Source of the DNA: Myxococcales bacterium
GTDB taxonomy: Bacteria; Myxococcota_A; UBA9160; SMWR01
Assembly (NCBI GenBank): GCA_022561775.1
Contig: JADFQO010000007.1
Span: 43,050-107,049 of the forward strand
Length of the DNA: 64,000 bases
Direction: 5' to 3'
Shown one piece after another: positions 1-8,421 of the stretch. The translations under genes and the position numbers were made by a program. Position 1 is the stretch's first letter, and every line of letters begins with the position of its first letter. The notes beneath the pieces are model-generated. The model was not told the DNA's origin and did no database searches. It was given only the letters and a program-made list of their open reading frames with translations.

Positions 1-405
1 GATGCGCTGATTGGGTGCCCTCGTCACCTCGATCGCCACCTCCAGTCGGTGGTAACCCTCCTTCTCGACGACGACTTCATGGGACCCAGGCCGCAGCAGG
101 TAACGCTCGCCGATGTGAAAACCGAACAGCGCAGTCGGCAGATCGATTTCGTCCGGGACGGGTTCGACAACCAGTCGGACCGAGACCGCGGTGAAACTGA
201 ACCAGAGCAGTACCAGTAGAAAGATTCCGATCACCCACGTCGCAACGACGGCGGGTTTCGCCCAGCTGCGCATGACCGTTGCGGAGCCCTTACCGGATGG
301 CCTGAAAGGGGTCGGCCGGATGATCTCGGGCGAGTGCTCGCGAGCCGCGCTGGCGGCGCTCTCTGCATCGGGCTCGTCTGCTCTCGAGCTCCATTTGGGG
401 CGCAT
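1..405 (-). CDS. PEGA-like membrane protein, partial (runs off window)
   Basis: This reading frame is not in the ORF track because its stop lies outside the window. It starts at ATG 405, 18 bases after the stop of the pseudokinase gene, with a weak GAGG-type ribosome site. 135 codons are visible: a polar cytoplasmic N-terminus of about 50 residues, one hydrophobic segment (about residues 58-78, VVATWVIGIFLLVLLW), then an extracytoplasmic part rich in beta-type sequence. A PEGA-like stretch ('LLRPGSHEVVVEKEGYH') resembles the end of the upstream protein. Tight spacing and the shared PEGA-like motif put it in the same operon as the genes up to 5226. Its function is unknown; a cell-envelope role is inferred from topology and PEGA content. 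Confidence 0.7.
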   Translation of the reverse strand, partial: MRPKWSSRADEPDAESAASAAREHSPEIIRPTPFRPSGKGSATVMRSWAKPAVVATWVIGIFLLVLLWFSFTAVSVRLVVEPVPDEIDLPTALFGFHIGERYLLRPGSHEVVVEKEGYHRLEVAIEVTRAPNQRI

Positions 406-423
406 AGCGTTACCTCGCTCGAC

Positions 424-2628
424 TCAGATCTTCTCGGTGCAGCGGACTTCCACGACTGGCTGTTGCTTACCGGGAATGATGGAGATCTCGCTTCGCGTGT
501 CGCGGTAGCCGTCCCTTCGGCCGACCACGACGTAGCGGCCGGGCTTGAGTGGGACGTCGCGGCGCGCGAAGTTTCCGAGCGTTCCCATCCCGCGAATGAC
601 GACTTCGGTGACCGTATCGGACTCGAATACCACGGGAATCGGTGTCGACGCGAGTTGCACGGCGATCTCGAGAATCCGCACCTGCTCGGTGAGCTTGGGT
701 CTCCCCTTTGCGCTGCGCCGCCCAAGCTCCATCAGGTCGCGCGCCTCCTCGAGGGTCTCGGACCGAAATAGCTGGGTCGGGTCGTCGAGCAATTTCGCGA
801 TGCGCTCGGCAATTCGGGCCAGCTCGCGGTTTCGCTGGTGTCCCTCCTCGGCGAAGGAGAGATTATCCTGGGTTTCGAGGATTGTCTGGAAAAGGGACGC
901 GGCTTCGCTCCATTTTTCAGCGCCCTCCGCTAATTCAGCACGCTTTCGCAAAGACGTGATCGCGCGGGAGCTCTCGATTTGTTGCAACTGCCGCAATCCA
1001 TCCACCACCTCTGGAGAGTTTGGCCGCAGCGCGCGCGCTCTCTCGAAGTGGGTGCGTGCGGTGCCGAGATTGCCGTTGGCCAGTGAGACCACGGCGAGCG
1101 ACAGGTTCGACTCGTAGTCGTGGTCGGCCTGCGCGGTCTCGATGCGCTCGAGCGCTTCGCGCGCCGGCGCATGGTGCGGATCGATTTCGACCGCCTTCGC
1201 GTATTCACCACGTGCTGAATCCAGGGCATCGTCCGCTTCGAACGCCTTGCCGGCGCTCATGTGGGTCATCAGCGCGCCGAGGCCTTCGGCTCTGCGCGCG
1301 CCGGCGAGCGCTGTGGCATGGTTCGGCTCGATGGCGAGCGCGAGGCCGAAGGCCTCGATCGCGCGCTGTTGATCGCCCTCTTCGAGCGCGGCTGCGCCCG
1401 CCTCGAGACTGGTGGCGAGTGCGGTGCCCCGCTGTCTGGACAGCTCTTCGAAGGCCGCGAGCGCTTCGCCGTAATGCGCGTGAGCCATCGCGGTATCGCC
1501 CTGGATGAACGCTGCGTCGCCCCGGTTCTCGGCCTCCCTCGCTTTGGCGTAGTCCGTCGCCGCCCAGCGCTCGACCGCCGAGGCCTCGAGCTGCTCGCGC
1601 ATCGGGTTGAGTCGGGCCCGCATGGACTCGACGGTGGACTTGCTCTCGGTAGAGGCTTTTTTCAGTGACGGAGCGTTTTCTCCACCACCCATCTCCGCTG
1701 ATTCCGATGACAACCCCGGTGCGCCCAGGGATTCGACCCAATGGGGTAGCACGACGAAGACCACCAGCGCGGCCAGCGCAAGGACGCCCGACGCGATCCC
1801 GTACTGCAGGTTTCGCGAAGAGCCTGCGGGATCACGCCGGGTCTGCGGCGCGTCAGGTTGAACGGCGGATGCCGCGGGGGGCCGCAGCCGTGGCGCGGCG
1901 GAGAGGGTCGCATCGGGCGACCGCGCGGCGCCTTTCGAAAATACAGTCAACGCCTGTCTGATCTCGCGGAGGTCCGTGGGGCGCGCGTCACGCTGCTCGG
2001 CGTTCATGGCTCCGATGAGTTCGAGCAGGTCCTTCGGTGCGCGCTCGGGAGAAATCGTCTGCGCGATCAATACGCCGAGAGAGTAGATGTCGTCCGCTTC
2101 TCGGGGAGCTTCTCCCATGCGAACCTGCGGACTCAAGTGGTCGCTGGTCGCCGCCGCTTGCGCCACTGCGCGGAGCGCGGCAGCGATCCGAAAGTCGATC
2201 ACCCGGACGTTGCCGCGCACGTCTCGCAGAATCTTCGAGGCCTTCAGGTCACCATGCACGACGCCGAGGTCGTGGGCCGACTCGAGTGCGGCCGCGAGCT
2301 GGGCGAAGGCAACGAGTCCCTCAGCGGTCGAACGCCCGGCGAAATCGCCAATGCTCGCGCCTTCGACGTATTCGCGGCAGATGAACGGGGTGTCTTCGCT
2401 GCGGTGAAAGTCGAAGACGCGCGCGATGTGCGGATGGGCCAGCTGCCTGGCGTCGCGACACGCATCGCGCAGGATCTCCCATTGGTCTGCGAGCGGGGCC
2501 GCCAGCACCCGCAGGGCGACCAATTCACCCATCTGAACATCCTGGGCGAGGCTGACCTCGGTCGCGCCACCCGCGCCAATCGTTTTCAGTATCAGAAAAC
2601 GATCGGCGAGGCGCCGGCCTTCCATCAT
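424..2628 (-). CDS. Transmembrane pseudokinase with TPR and PEGA-like domains
   Basis: 734 residues. The N-terminal ~230 residues have the fold pattern of a bacterial Ser/Thr protein kinase: a glycine loop (GAGGATEV, 18-25), a catalytic-loop-like HGDLKASK (125-132) and a DFG-like DFR (145-147). The beta-3 lysine is arginine (R40), the catalytic-loop Asn is Lys (132) and the DFG glycine is Arg, so phosphotransfer is doubtful. A hydrophobic segment near residues 275-297 is followed by an extracytoplasmic region with TPR-like repeats (about 365-560), then a coiled-coil-like stretch and a C-terminal PEGA-like domain. It is the third gene of a four-gene minus-strand operon with two lipoproteins and a second PEGA protein. 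I infer a scaffold or sensor of an envelope complex; an active kinase with atypical residues is the alternative. Confidence 0.8.
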   Translation of the reverse strand: MMEGRRLADRFLILKTIGAGGATEVSLAQDVQMGELVALRVLAAPLADQWEILRDACRDARQLAHPHIARVFDFHRSEDTPFICREYVEGASIGDFAGRSTAEGLVAFAQLAAALESAHDLGVVHGDLKASKILRDVRGNVRVIDFRIAAALRAVAQAAATSDHLSPQVRMGEAPREADDIYSLGVLIAQTISPERAPKDLLELIGAMNAEQRDARPTDLREIRQALTVFSKGAARSPDATLSAAPRLRPPAASAVQPDAPQTRRDPAGSSRNLQYGIASGVLALAALVVFVVLPHWVESLGAPGLSSESAEMGGGENAPSLKKASTESKSTVESMRARLNPMREQLEASAVERWAATDYAKAREAENRGDAAFIQGDTAMAHAHYGEALAAFEELSRQRGTALATSLEAGAAALEEGDQQRAIEAFGLALAIEPNHATALAGARRAEGLGALMTHMSAGKAFEADDALDSARGEYAKAVEIDPHHAPAREALERIETAQADHDYESNLSLAVVSLANGNLGTARTHFERARALRPNSPEVVDGLRQLQQIESSRAITSLRKRAELAEGAEKWSEAASLFQTILETQDNLSFAEEGHQRNRELARIAERIAKLLDDPTQLFRSETLEEARDLMELGRRSAKGRPKLTEQVRILEIAVQLASTPIPVVFESDTVTEVVIRGMGTLGNFARRDVPLKPGRYVVVGRRDGYRDTRSEISIIPGKQQPVVEVRCTEKI

Positions 2629-2668
2629 CGCAACACGTCCCCCAAGACTCTCGCGCCTCGGGCCAGGT

Positions 2669-3940
2669 TCACCGGGGTTCGATGTCTTGCCGAAAGGGTA
2701 CCATCGGAAGCGTGTTGTCTCCGATCCAGGTCTCCTCGGTAGGTTGGCGCGGCATCATGTACACGTCGAAGATCACGGCGTTCTCGGCCTGGTAGACGTC
2801 GCGCAACAGACGTTGCCACTCCTCGTACTGGGCGGTCGCCGTTCCGGTCAATCGCACGTTCGTCGAATTGAGTTCGACCACCATGGGTTGGACTTCCGCC
2901 TGAAACGACTGTGCCAACTCGAGGAGCCCCTCCTCGTGCATCTGGCGCTGCTGGCCGAGCGCATGGATGATCTGCATCTGATACTGGATGATCACGGCTC
3001 CCGCTGCGGCTGCGCTCGCGGTTGCCGGGACACTGCCCAGCGCTCCAGTCGCCACGACCAACGCAATGGTGAGTAGGCTACCCACACCCCGCGCAATCTG
3101 CTCTCGTCGCAGCGCCTGCTTGGCAAAGAGTTCCTGGCTAGACGTCTCACGCCAGTACCAGTAGTTCGACTCGAGCTGCGAGCCGAAGTTCTGATAGTGG
3201 ATCCCCATCGTGTCGACGAACATCTCGTCGCGCAAGCGCACCTCCGCAACGCGCTCGAGCATGGGCTCGTCGAGGGCCGGAAGCCGGACGATTTCGACGA
3301 TGCCGTCTTCATCCGTCTTCAGATAGCCATCGAATACCTCGGGCGAGAGGTGCGACGCAAACTGGAGCTCAGAGATGGTCGAAATTTCCTCGAGCTGTTT
3401 GGCTTCGAGCTTCGAGCGCGCTTCGACCATCTCGTTCGCGATGGTGTTGAACATCGGCTGATGGGGATCGAGCGTCTTGTCGGCGCTTCCGTAGGATCCT
3501 TTGGCGGCTGTGATCCGGTACTTCCGCTTGAACCAGGTGTGGCCCGATGCGTCGCGCAGATGGACCAGCAGCCGGAGATCGCGCCCGTCAGAGTGCAGAA
3601 TCGTCGCCGTTACCATTACATCGGACGCAATCGGTTCGACGGGCAGAACGCTGACTGCGCCCCACTGTCCGGTCTCCTCGAGCGTCTTCTTGAGCTGATT
3701 CGGCAGCAGTTTCGCCTCCGCCTCGCGAATCTCTGGATAGAGATCCTCGGGGATCGGCTCTCCATCAGCGGGGAGGCCGGGATCGAATTCGATCACAGCG
3801 ACGTCGAGACGCGCCGCTTCCGGCAGATCGCTGGGTGCCTCGAACGCTTCCGGCGCGGTCGCGGAGGTCGTACCGATCGTCGCACACCCCACGGCGTTCA
3901 GGATCATCAGGATTGCGACTGCGTAAAGGGGGGATTTCAT
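2669..3940 (-). CDS. Predicted lipoprotein, unknown function
   Basis: 423 residues. The N-terminus is a lipoprotein signal (hydrophobic run ending in LNAVGC, lipidated Cys at about 19), so the mature protein is probably membrane-anchored outside the cytoplasm. The mature part is acidic and mixed alpha/beta. A region around residues 290-330 is unusually Ala/Gly/Val-rich ('LLTIALVVATGAL') and could be a second membrane-embedded segment. I do not recognise the family. It lies 35 bases after the Ser/Glu/Ala-rich lipoprotein and 40 bases before the pseudokinase gene, all on the minus strand, so the four are probably cotranscribed and act together at the envelope. Confidence 0.7.
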   Translation of the reverse strand: MKSPLYAVAILMILNAVGCATIGTTSATAPEAFEAPSDLPEAARLDVAVIEFDPGLPADGEPIPEDLYPEIREAEAKLLPNQLKKTLEETGQWGAVSVLPVEPIASDVMVTATILHSDGRDLRLLVHLRDASGHTWFKRKYRITAAKGSYGSADKTLDPHQPMFNTIANEMVEARSKLEAKQLEEISTISELQFASHLSPEVFDGYLKTDEDGIVEIVRLPALDEPMLERVAEVRLRDEMFVDTMGIHYQNFGSQLESNYWYWRETSSQELFAKQALRREQIARGVGSLLTIALVVATGALGSVPATASAAAAGAVIIQYQMQIIHALGQQRQMHEEGLLELAQSFQAEVQPMVVELNSTNVRLTGTATAQYEEWQRLLRDVYQAENAVIFDVYMMPRQPTEETWIGDNTLPMVPFRQDIEPR

Positions 3941-3975
3941 CGCGGGTTGATTTTTTCAGAAGCCATTCGGATCCG

Positions 3976-5226
3976 CTAGTTGGTTCCGGCCTCGTTGGAA
4001 TGGCCGGCCTTCAATTGGATGCCTTTGTGTTTGCGGTATTCCTCCCAGTACCGCTCGCGTAGCACAGGATCCGTTTCCTTCATCGCGAGCTCGCGCAGCT
4101 GGGCGGCGAGGGTGTCATCGTCACTACCGCTGCCGACGTCCGGTGGCGGTCGGTAGCCCGCGCCCGCATCCGTCGGTGCGTGGGTGCTCGCGGTCGACAC
4201 GGAGGAGACATTTTCGCCACCGGTGGTTTCGGCGCGTCGGCCGTCCTCGCCGCCTCTCAGGGCAGGCGCCACCGCACTGGTTCCCTTCGCGTCGGTTCCG
4301 ATATCGCCACTAGACGCCGCGGCAGCCGAATGTTCGTGCTGGATCATCTCGTCGACCTGGCTCTGGTGTTCAGCGAGACGTTCGAGCGCTCGCTGGAGCG
4401 CTTCTCCGCTCAGCGCTTCCGTCGCTGCCCCACTTCCGCCGCGGCCGAAGGCTGCGAGCAATTCGGGCGGCACGTCGTCGATTGGAATGCCGCCGCCCGC
4501 GCTGCCCGCGGTTTCGCTCGGATCTCCCTGAGCGCTTTCGCGACCGGCGCCCCCGGCCTCGCCGCTCTCGGTCGGCGACCCCGACGCCCCTGCGCGTTGG
4601 TGGCTACCCGCGAACGCTCCCGGCCGTTCTCCGGGCTCAGCGGTCGCCCCGGCTCCCGACCCGCTGCCACTTCCCGCGGTCTCGCCCTCCGCTACCCGCT
4701 CGTCCGCACTCGGGTCCCGACCGGACCGGCTCGCGGAAGCGCCCTGCGAGTTTGCGGCGGCCGACTCGGCGCCTTCCGCCTCGCCCGCCGCTCCGGCCTG
4801 CTGCTGCGGGTGCTCCGAGCCGCGCTCGGTGTCGCCGGCGCCCGTCTGCCCGGCGGCATCCGCCGAATCCCCCCGCTCTGCGGCTTCGCCAGCGCTCCCC
4901 TCGGCGTTGGCCGCTGCCGAACTCGCTTCCTGTGCGCCGTCGGCTCGGCCGGATTCGCTCTGCACCGATTCACCGGCTTCTGCCTCGGACTCCGAAGCGG
5001 AAGCCGCGTCCGAAGTCTGCTGCGCCTGCTCGCCGGTCTCGCCGCTTTCGCCGCTCGCTTCGCCCGCTTCGCCGCTCGTGGAGGCCTGTTCTGGTGATTC
5101 CTCGGTCTGCGAGGGCGGCTGGGTCGGAACGGATGAGGGCATCTGTTGCGACGCGCAGGCCAATGGCACCGCGAGGCCGGCGGCCACGCGGAGGAACCGA
5201 CGGCGAAATTCAGCGAAATGGTTCAC
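3976..5226 (-). CDS. Low-complexity Ala/Gly/Ser/Glu-rich lipoprotein
   Basis: The track starts at 5277, but a GTG at 5226 has a strong ribosome site (GGGGAGGAA, 7 bases upstream), giving 416 residues. A basic n-region and hydrophobic core end in a lipobox (AVPLAC). Residues ~30-290 are a long, almost purely Ala/Gly/Ser/Glu/Gln/Thr tract that should be disordered. Order returns in the last ~150 residues: a short helical segment near 'DVPPELLAAFG' and a charged helical tail ('LRELAMKETDPVLRERYWEEY'). It is the first gene of the four-gene minus-strand envelope operon. The tract could be an extended spacer or stalk anchored in a membrane; this is inference. No homologous family is recognised. Confidence 0.65.
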   Translation of the reverse strand: MNHFAEFRRRFLRVAAGLAVPLACASQQMPSSVPTQPPSQTEESPEQASTSGEAGEASGESGETGEQAQQTSDAASASESEAEAGESVQSESGRADGAQEASSAAANAEGSAGEAAERGDSADAAGQTGAGDTERGSEHPQQQAGAAGEAEGAESAAANSQGASASRSGRDPSADERVAEGETAGSGSGSGAGATAEPGERPGAFAGSHQRAGASGSPTESGEAGGAGRESAQGDPSETAGSAGGGIPIDDVPPELLAAFGRGGSGAATEALSGEALQRALERLAEHQSQVDEMIQHEHSAAAASSGDIGTDAKGTSAVAPALRGGEDGRRAETTGGENVSSVSTASTHAPTDAGAGYRPPPDVGSGSDDDTLAAQLRELAMKETDPVLRERYWEEYRKHKGIQLKAGHSNEAGTN

Positions 5227-5490
5227 CCGCCGTTCCTCCCCGATACGCGTTCCCTCGTCCAACCATTCACCCTTCACCCGCTACCGCCTGGTCGTCTTCC
5301 GTCCCATTCCGGGGCTGCGAAAAGTGCTCCCCTGGTTCGAAAACCCACGACCGGGTTGGGCGCGGCCCGATGCGGGCGCCGCGGCGACACCGGCCGGAAT
5401 CGGAGAGCGCGTGATGGGCTGGCTTTCAGAATACAATAGGCAACGCTCGATGGGCCAGGCGGCTCGTTGAGACTCGTGGATCAGAGGCGC
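5227..5490. promoter_or_regulatory. Intergenic region holding promoter of the envelope operon
   Basis: About 264 bases lie between the M20 deacylase stop and the GTG start of the lipoprotein operon, both transcribed on the minus strand. No convincing gene is present; the plus-strand ORFs here are the ends of shadow frames. The promoter of the 5226->1 operon should lie here, but I cannot point to clear -35/-10 boxes. Confidence 0.35.
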
Positions 5491-6810
5491 CTATGCGTCC
5501 GCGCTTTCGCGCACTCCAGACCAGCGCATGATCGAGAGTGCGATCGTCTTGGTCAGGTCGATCAGCTGTTCGATGGTCACGAACTCGTCAGCCGAATGCG
5601 CCGACTCGATGTCGGCGCCCAGGTTGATCGTCGGGATCTGGGAGTGGTTGATGAGATGGACGCAGTCCGTCAGAGAGCCAAAGCCCATCAGTTCGGGCTG
5701 GATGCCGACGTCGGCCAATGCCTGCAGCGCGGTCTGGACGATGGGTTCGTCCTCGCTCACCTCCGCTGGATAGATCCACCCCTCGGGTCCTCCGAGATCG
5801 AGTTCGGGGGGATTCTCGCGGAGCCAGGGGTCATTGGCGGCCACGGCATCGAGCTTCTCTTCGATCTCGGCCCGTTTGTCCTTCGTGCCCGGTACGAACA
5901 TGCAGTCGAACTCGATCTCGACCTTCTCCGGGATCGTGACCGACCAATCGCCTCCGTGGATGACCGTCGGAATGATGTGATCCGGAGGCACGAGCGGGTG
6001 CTGCTTGTCGGGCTGGGTGTGCCATTGCTCGGTGGCCTCGGCCATTCCCTCGAGGACGCGCATCGCCTTGGAGATCGCGTTCACCGCGCCGCCTTCTTGC
6101 CAGTGGGGCTGAGGCTGTTCGGCGTGACCTGCGCGTCCGAACACGGTGACCCGCCCGCCCATCGAGCCGCGCACCGCGGTGCCCACCCGCATGTTCGTGG
6201 GTTCGGGGATGATCGCGGCGTCGGCCGTATAGCCCCGCTGGCAAGCGGCCAGCGTTCCCATACAGCTGGCCTCTTCGTCTGGAACGATCTGCGCGAGGAT
6301 GTCCCCCTCGAGCGCAAGGCCCGCGCGCCCGATGAACTCGAGCGCCTTCAACATCGCGGCGATGCCGCCCTTCATGTCGTTGCTGCCGCGACCGTAGATC
6401 TTGCCGTCGACGACTTCACCTCCAAACGGATCGTGCGTCCAGCTCCCGAGCAAGCCCGGCGGAACGACGTCGTAGTGTCCGTTGAGAATCAGCGATCGGT
6501 CTTCGCCGGCGCCCGGAAGTCTCCCCACCAGGATCGGCATGTTGCGCAGGTCGCGACTCTTGTCCACACCCGATCCCGGCGGCGCATCGAGTTTGGCGGC
6601 ATCGGCCTCCCAGACATCGATTTCCTGGAAACCCAGCTCGGTCAAGATCTCTTTGATGAACGCCTGATGACGGATGAACTCGTCGTGCTCGACGGATTCC
6701 GAACTCGGCGTGACGGTCTTGAAGGCGAGAAGCTCGCGCAGAAAGTCGATGACCTCCTGGTGGTTCGCGTCGATCAGATCCAAAACCCTCTGTTCCCGTG
6801 CGTCGATCAT
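5491..6810 (-). CDS. M20-family metallo-deacylase (ArgE/DapE type)
   Basis: 439 residues, a normal length for ArgE/DapE/ACY1-like zinc hydrolases, which cleave N-acyl or small peptide amide bonds in the cytoplasm. The metal-binding pattern is complete: NGHYDVVPPG (His/Asp), GRGSNDMKGG (bridging Asp), the catalytic PDEEAS, then EPTN, and a late His in IESAHSADEF. The dimerisation domain fits the middle segment (GRAGHAEQPQPH). The start is supported by AGGAGA eight bases upstream. It is the last gene of the minus-strand run that begins with the RACo remnant and MetV/MetF, 34 bases after metF. The substrate cannot be read from sequence; acetyl-ornithine and succinyl-diaminopimelate are only family precedents. 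Confidence 0.85.
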   Translation of the reverse strand: MIDAREQRVLDLIDANHQEVIDFLRELLAFKTVTPSSESVEHDEFIRHQAFIKEILTELGFQEIDVWEADAAKLDAPPGSGVDKSRDLRNMPILVGRLPGAGEDRSLILNGHYDVVPPGLLGSWTHDPFGGEVVDGKIYGRGSNDMKGGIAAMLKALEFIGRAGLALEGDILAQIVPDEEASCMGTLAACQRGYTADAAIIPEPTNMRVGTAVRGSMGGRVTVFGRAGHAEQPQPHWQEGGAVNAISKAMRVLEGMAEATEQWHTQPDKQHPLVPPDHIIPTVIHGGDWSVTIPEKVEIEFDCMFVPGTKDKRAEIEEKLDAVAANDPWLRENPPELDLGGPEGWIYPAEVSEDEPIVQTALQALADVGIQPELMGFGSLTDCVHLINHSQIPTINLGADIESAHSADEFVTIEQLIDLTKTIALSIMRWSGVRESADA

Positions 6811-6844
6811 CGCAAATCTCCTTTCTTCAACCGTGATTGCGCGC

Positions 6845-7870
6845 TCAGTCGTTTCCGTCCGGGTGTCTTCGCGCGTCGTGGGATCCGGGCCGCGCCGGGC
6901 GCCGGCCGGCGCGCCAACCGTTGGGGGTGGCTCCGCCGGCTGTGCGGCGTACCATCAGCCCCGCCTCTTCGACGATCTCTGCGACGAGTTCTTCCTGGCG
7001 ATAGGCCATCAGGTGCACGCCGTGAACGCCTGCCATCTCGCGCACCTGTTGGATGATTTCGACGCAGATTTTCTTGCCCTCCGCGCGCTTGTGCTGCTTG
7101 GGTGTCTTGCGCAGGCGCTCGATGACATGATCGGGAATGTGCACGCCGGGTACGTTGCTGCGCATGAATTCCGCGGCGCGCTCCGAACGCAGCGGCCCGA
7201 CACCGACCAGGAAGTAGGCCTTTTCGTCCAGGCCGAGGTCGCACACGCGCTTCATGAAAGACTCGAGTTGCGGCACATCGAAGCAATACTGCGACTGGAA
7301 GAAGTCCGCTCCCGCTTCGATCTTCTTGGCCATTCGATGCGGCCGCCAGTCGAGCGGGGGAGCGAAGGGATTCGACGCAGCTCCCAAAAAGAGGCGAGGG
7401 CGCACGGTGATCTCGCGGCCACTCATGTAACAGCCTTCATCGCGCATGGTGCGGATCGTTCGCAGCAGTTGGATTGAATCGAGGTCGAAGACGCGCTTGG
7501 CTCCGGGTTGGTCGCCCGCAGTTACGTCGTCCCCAGTCAGACAGAGGATGTTGTGGACCCCCATCGCGGCGGCGCCCAGCACGTCCCCCTGGATCGCGAT
7601 TCGGTTGCGATCGCGGCAGGAGACCTGCATGACCGGCGAGTAACCGGCGTGGGTGAGCAGCGCGCAGATCGCAACGCTGGACATATGGCAGTGCGCGCCC
7701 GAAGCGTCCGTCGCGTTGATGGCGTCGCAGACCTGGGAGAGAACGAGTGCGGCGTCGAATACGTGGTGCGGGTCGGCGCTATCCGGCGGGTTGAGTTCCG
7801 CGGTGACGGCGAACAGGCCCGCGCGCAGGACTTTTTCGAGACGGCCATCGGATTTGGGGGGCGGTAGCAT
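6845..7870 (-). CDS. metF: Methylenetetrahydrofolate reductase family protein (MetF)
   Basis: 341 residues with a TIM-barrel MTHFR pattern: TAELNPP at the first strand, a SCRDRNR segment, LTGDD near residue 115 and a C-terminal catalytic barrel. The family interconverts 5,10-methylene- and 5-methyl-tetrahydrofolate, using FAD. The last ~30 residues are Arg/Gly-rich and look like a tail rather than part of the fold. It starts 3 bases after metV, so the two are almost certainly translated together. MetF with a separate MetV is an arrangement known from acetogens and other corrinoid users. The adjacent RACo remnant points to methyl-folate exchange with a corrinoid protein rather than, or beside, plain methionine synthesis. 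Confidence 0.85.
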   Translation of the reverse strand: MLPPPKSDGRLEKVLRAGLFAVTAELNPPDSADPHHVFDAALVLSQVCDAINATDASGAHCHMSSVAICALLTHAGYSPVMQVSCRDRNRIAIQGDVLGAAAMGVHNILCLTGDDVTAGDQPGAKRVFDLDSIQLLRTIRTMRDEGCYMSGREITVRPRLFLGAASNPFAPPLDWRPHRMAKKIEAGADFFQSQYCFDVPQLESFMKRVCDLGLDEKAYFLVGVGPLRSERAAEFMRSNVPGVHIPDHVIERLRKTPKQHKRAEGKKICVEIIQQVREMAGVHGVHLMAYRQEELVAEIVEEAGLMVRRTAGGATPNGWRAGRRPARPGSHDARRHPDGND

Positions 7871-7873
7871 CGC

Positions 7874-8362
7874 CTAACCCCCTGCCCTCGGAGTGTCGCC
7901 CCAGCCCGCAGGCGTGACCCTGTCCTTGCCCGTCATCAAATTGACCCACGCCGAGCTTCCCTCGAGCTGGCGATCGACCGGTGGTTGCAGGATATGCAAT
8001 TCATCTTTGTAGGTCGTCATCATCTGGGAGCGCTCGAAGGCCTCGACCCAGATACAGCGCATCTCGGGCTCGACCTCGCAATGGCCGTTTGGGCGCACGC
8101 CTCCACAGGGTCCGTTTCGAAGGTTCTTCGGGCAGGTCATCGGGCAGGTCATGCCCGTCGAGTGGAGAATGCACTGTCCACACATCTTGCAGTCGAAGAT
8201 CCGGCGCTTCGTGAACTCCTCGGGCGCGGAGAGCCAACGGGCGAGGCGCTTCTCTCCGACCATGCGAATTGCGAATTTGAGCTTCATCGCGATCCACAAG
8301 TTCGCCTTGTAGCCCACCGCGAGCAGGCGCGGATGATTCTGTAGGCGGCGTGCCAGGCCCAT
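7874..8362 (-). CDS. metV: MetV-like zinc/Fe-S protein (MTHFR C-terminal domain)
   Basis: 162 residues, matching the MTHFR_C/MetV family of small cysteine-rich partners of MetF. The conserved cysteine cluster is visible: CKMCGQCILHSTGMTCPMTCP followed by GPCGGVRPNGHC and CIW. In studied bacteria MetV binds MetF and is needed for methylene-THF reductase activity with its native electron donor (established for acetogens); the donor here is unknown. The ATG at 8362 follows a GAGGAA motif about 12 bases upstream. It lies between the RACo remnant and metF, all on the minus strand. Confidence 0.85.
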   Translation of the reverse strand: MGLARRLQNHPRLLAVGYKANLWIAMKLKFAIRMVGEKRLARWLSAPEEFTKRRIFDCKMCGQCILHSTGMTCPMTCPKNLRNGPCGGVRPNGHCEVEPEMRCIWVEAFERSQMMTTYKDELHILQPPVDRQLEGSSAWVNLMTGKDRVTPAGWGDTPRAGG

Positions 8363-8390
8363 CGGTTGGTCGTTCCTCGAATCATCGACC

Positions 8391-8417
8391 TTTGCGCGGA
8401 ATTGAAGTCCGCGCGAA
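8391..8417 (-). terminator. Hairpin between RACo remnant and metV
   Basis: An inverted repeat TTTGCGCGGA / TCCGCGCGAA (10-bp stem, one mismatch, 7-base loop) lies just after the RACo stop and before metV on the minus strand. There is no long U-tract, so it may be a weak terminator, an attenuator or an mRNA processing site. Confidence 0.35.
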
Positions 8418-8421
8418 GGTG

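Noticed and set aside
5325-5365. tRNA-like GGTTCGAAAACC segment
   Set aside because: No acceptor or anticodon stem can be drawn around it; no tRNA gene was found in the window.
5467-7056. 529-codon plus-strand ORF antisense to the M20 deacylase
   Set aside because: Composition is that of a shadow frame in GC-rich DNA; the minus strand encodes a complete M20 enzyme with all metal motifs.
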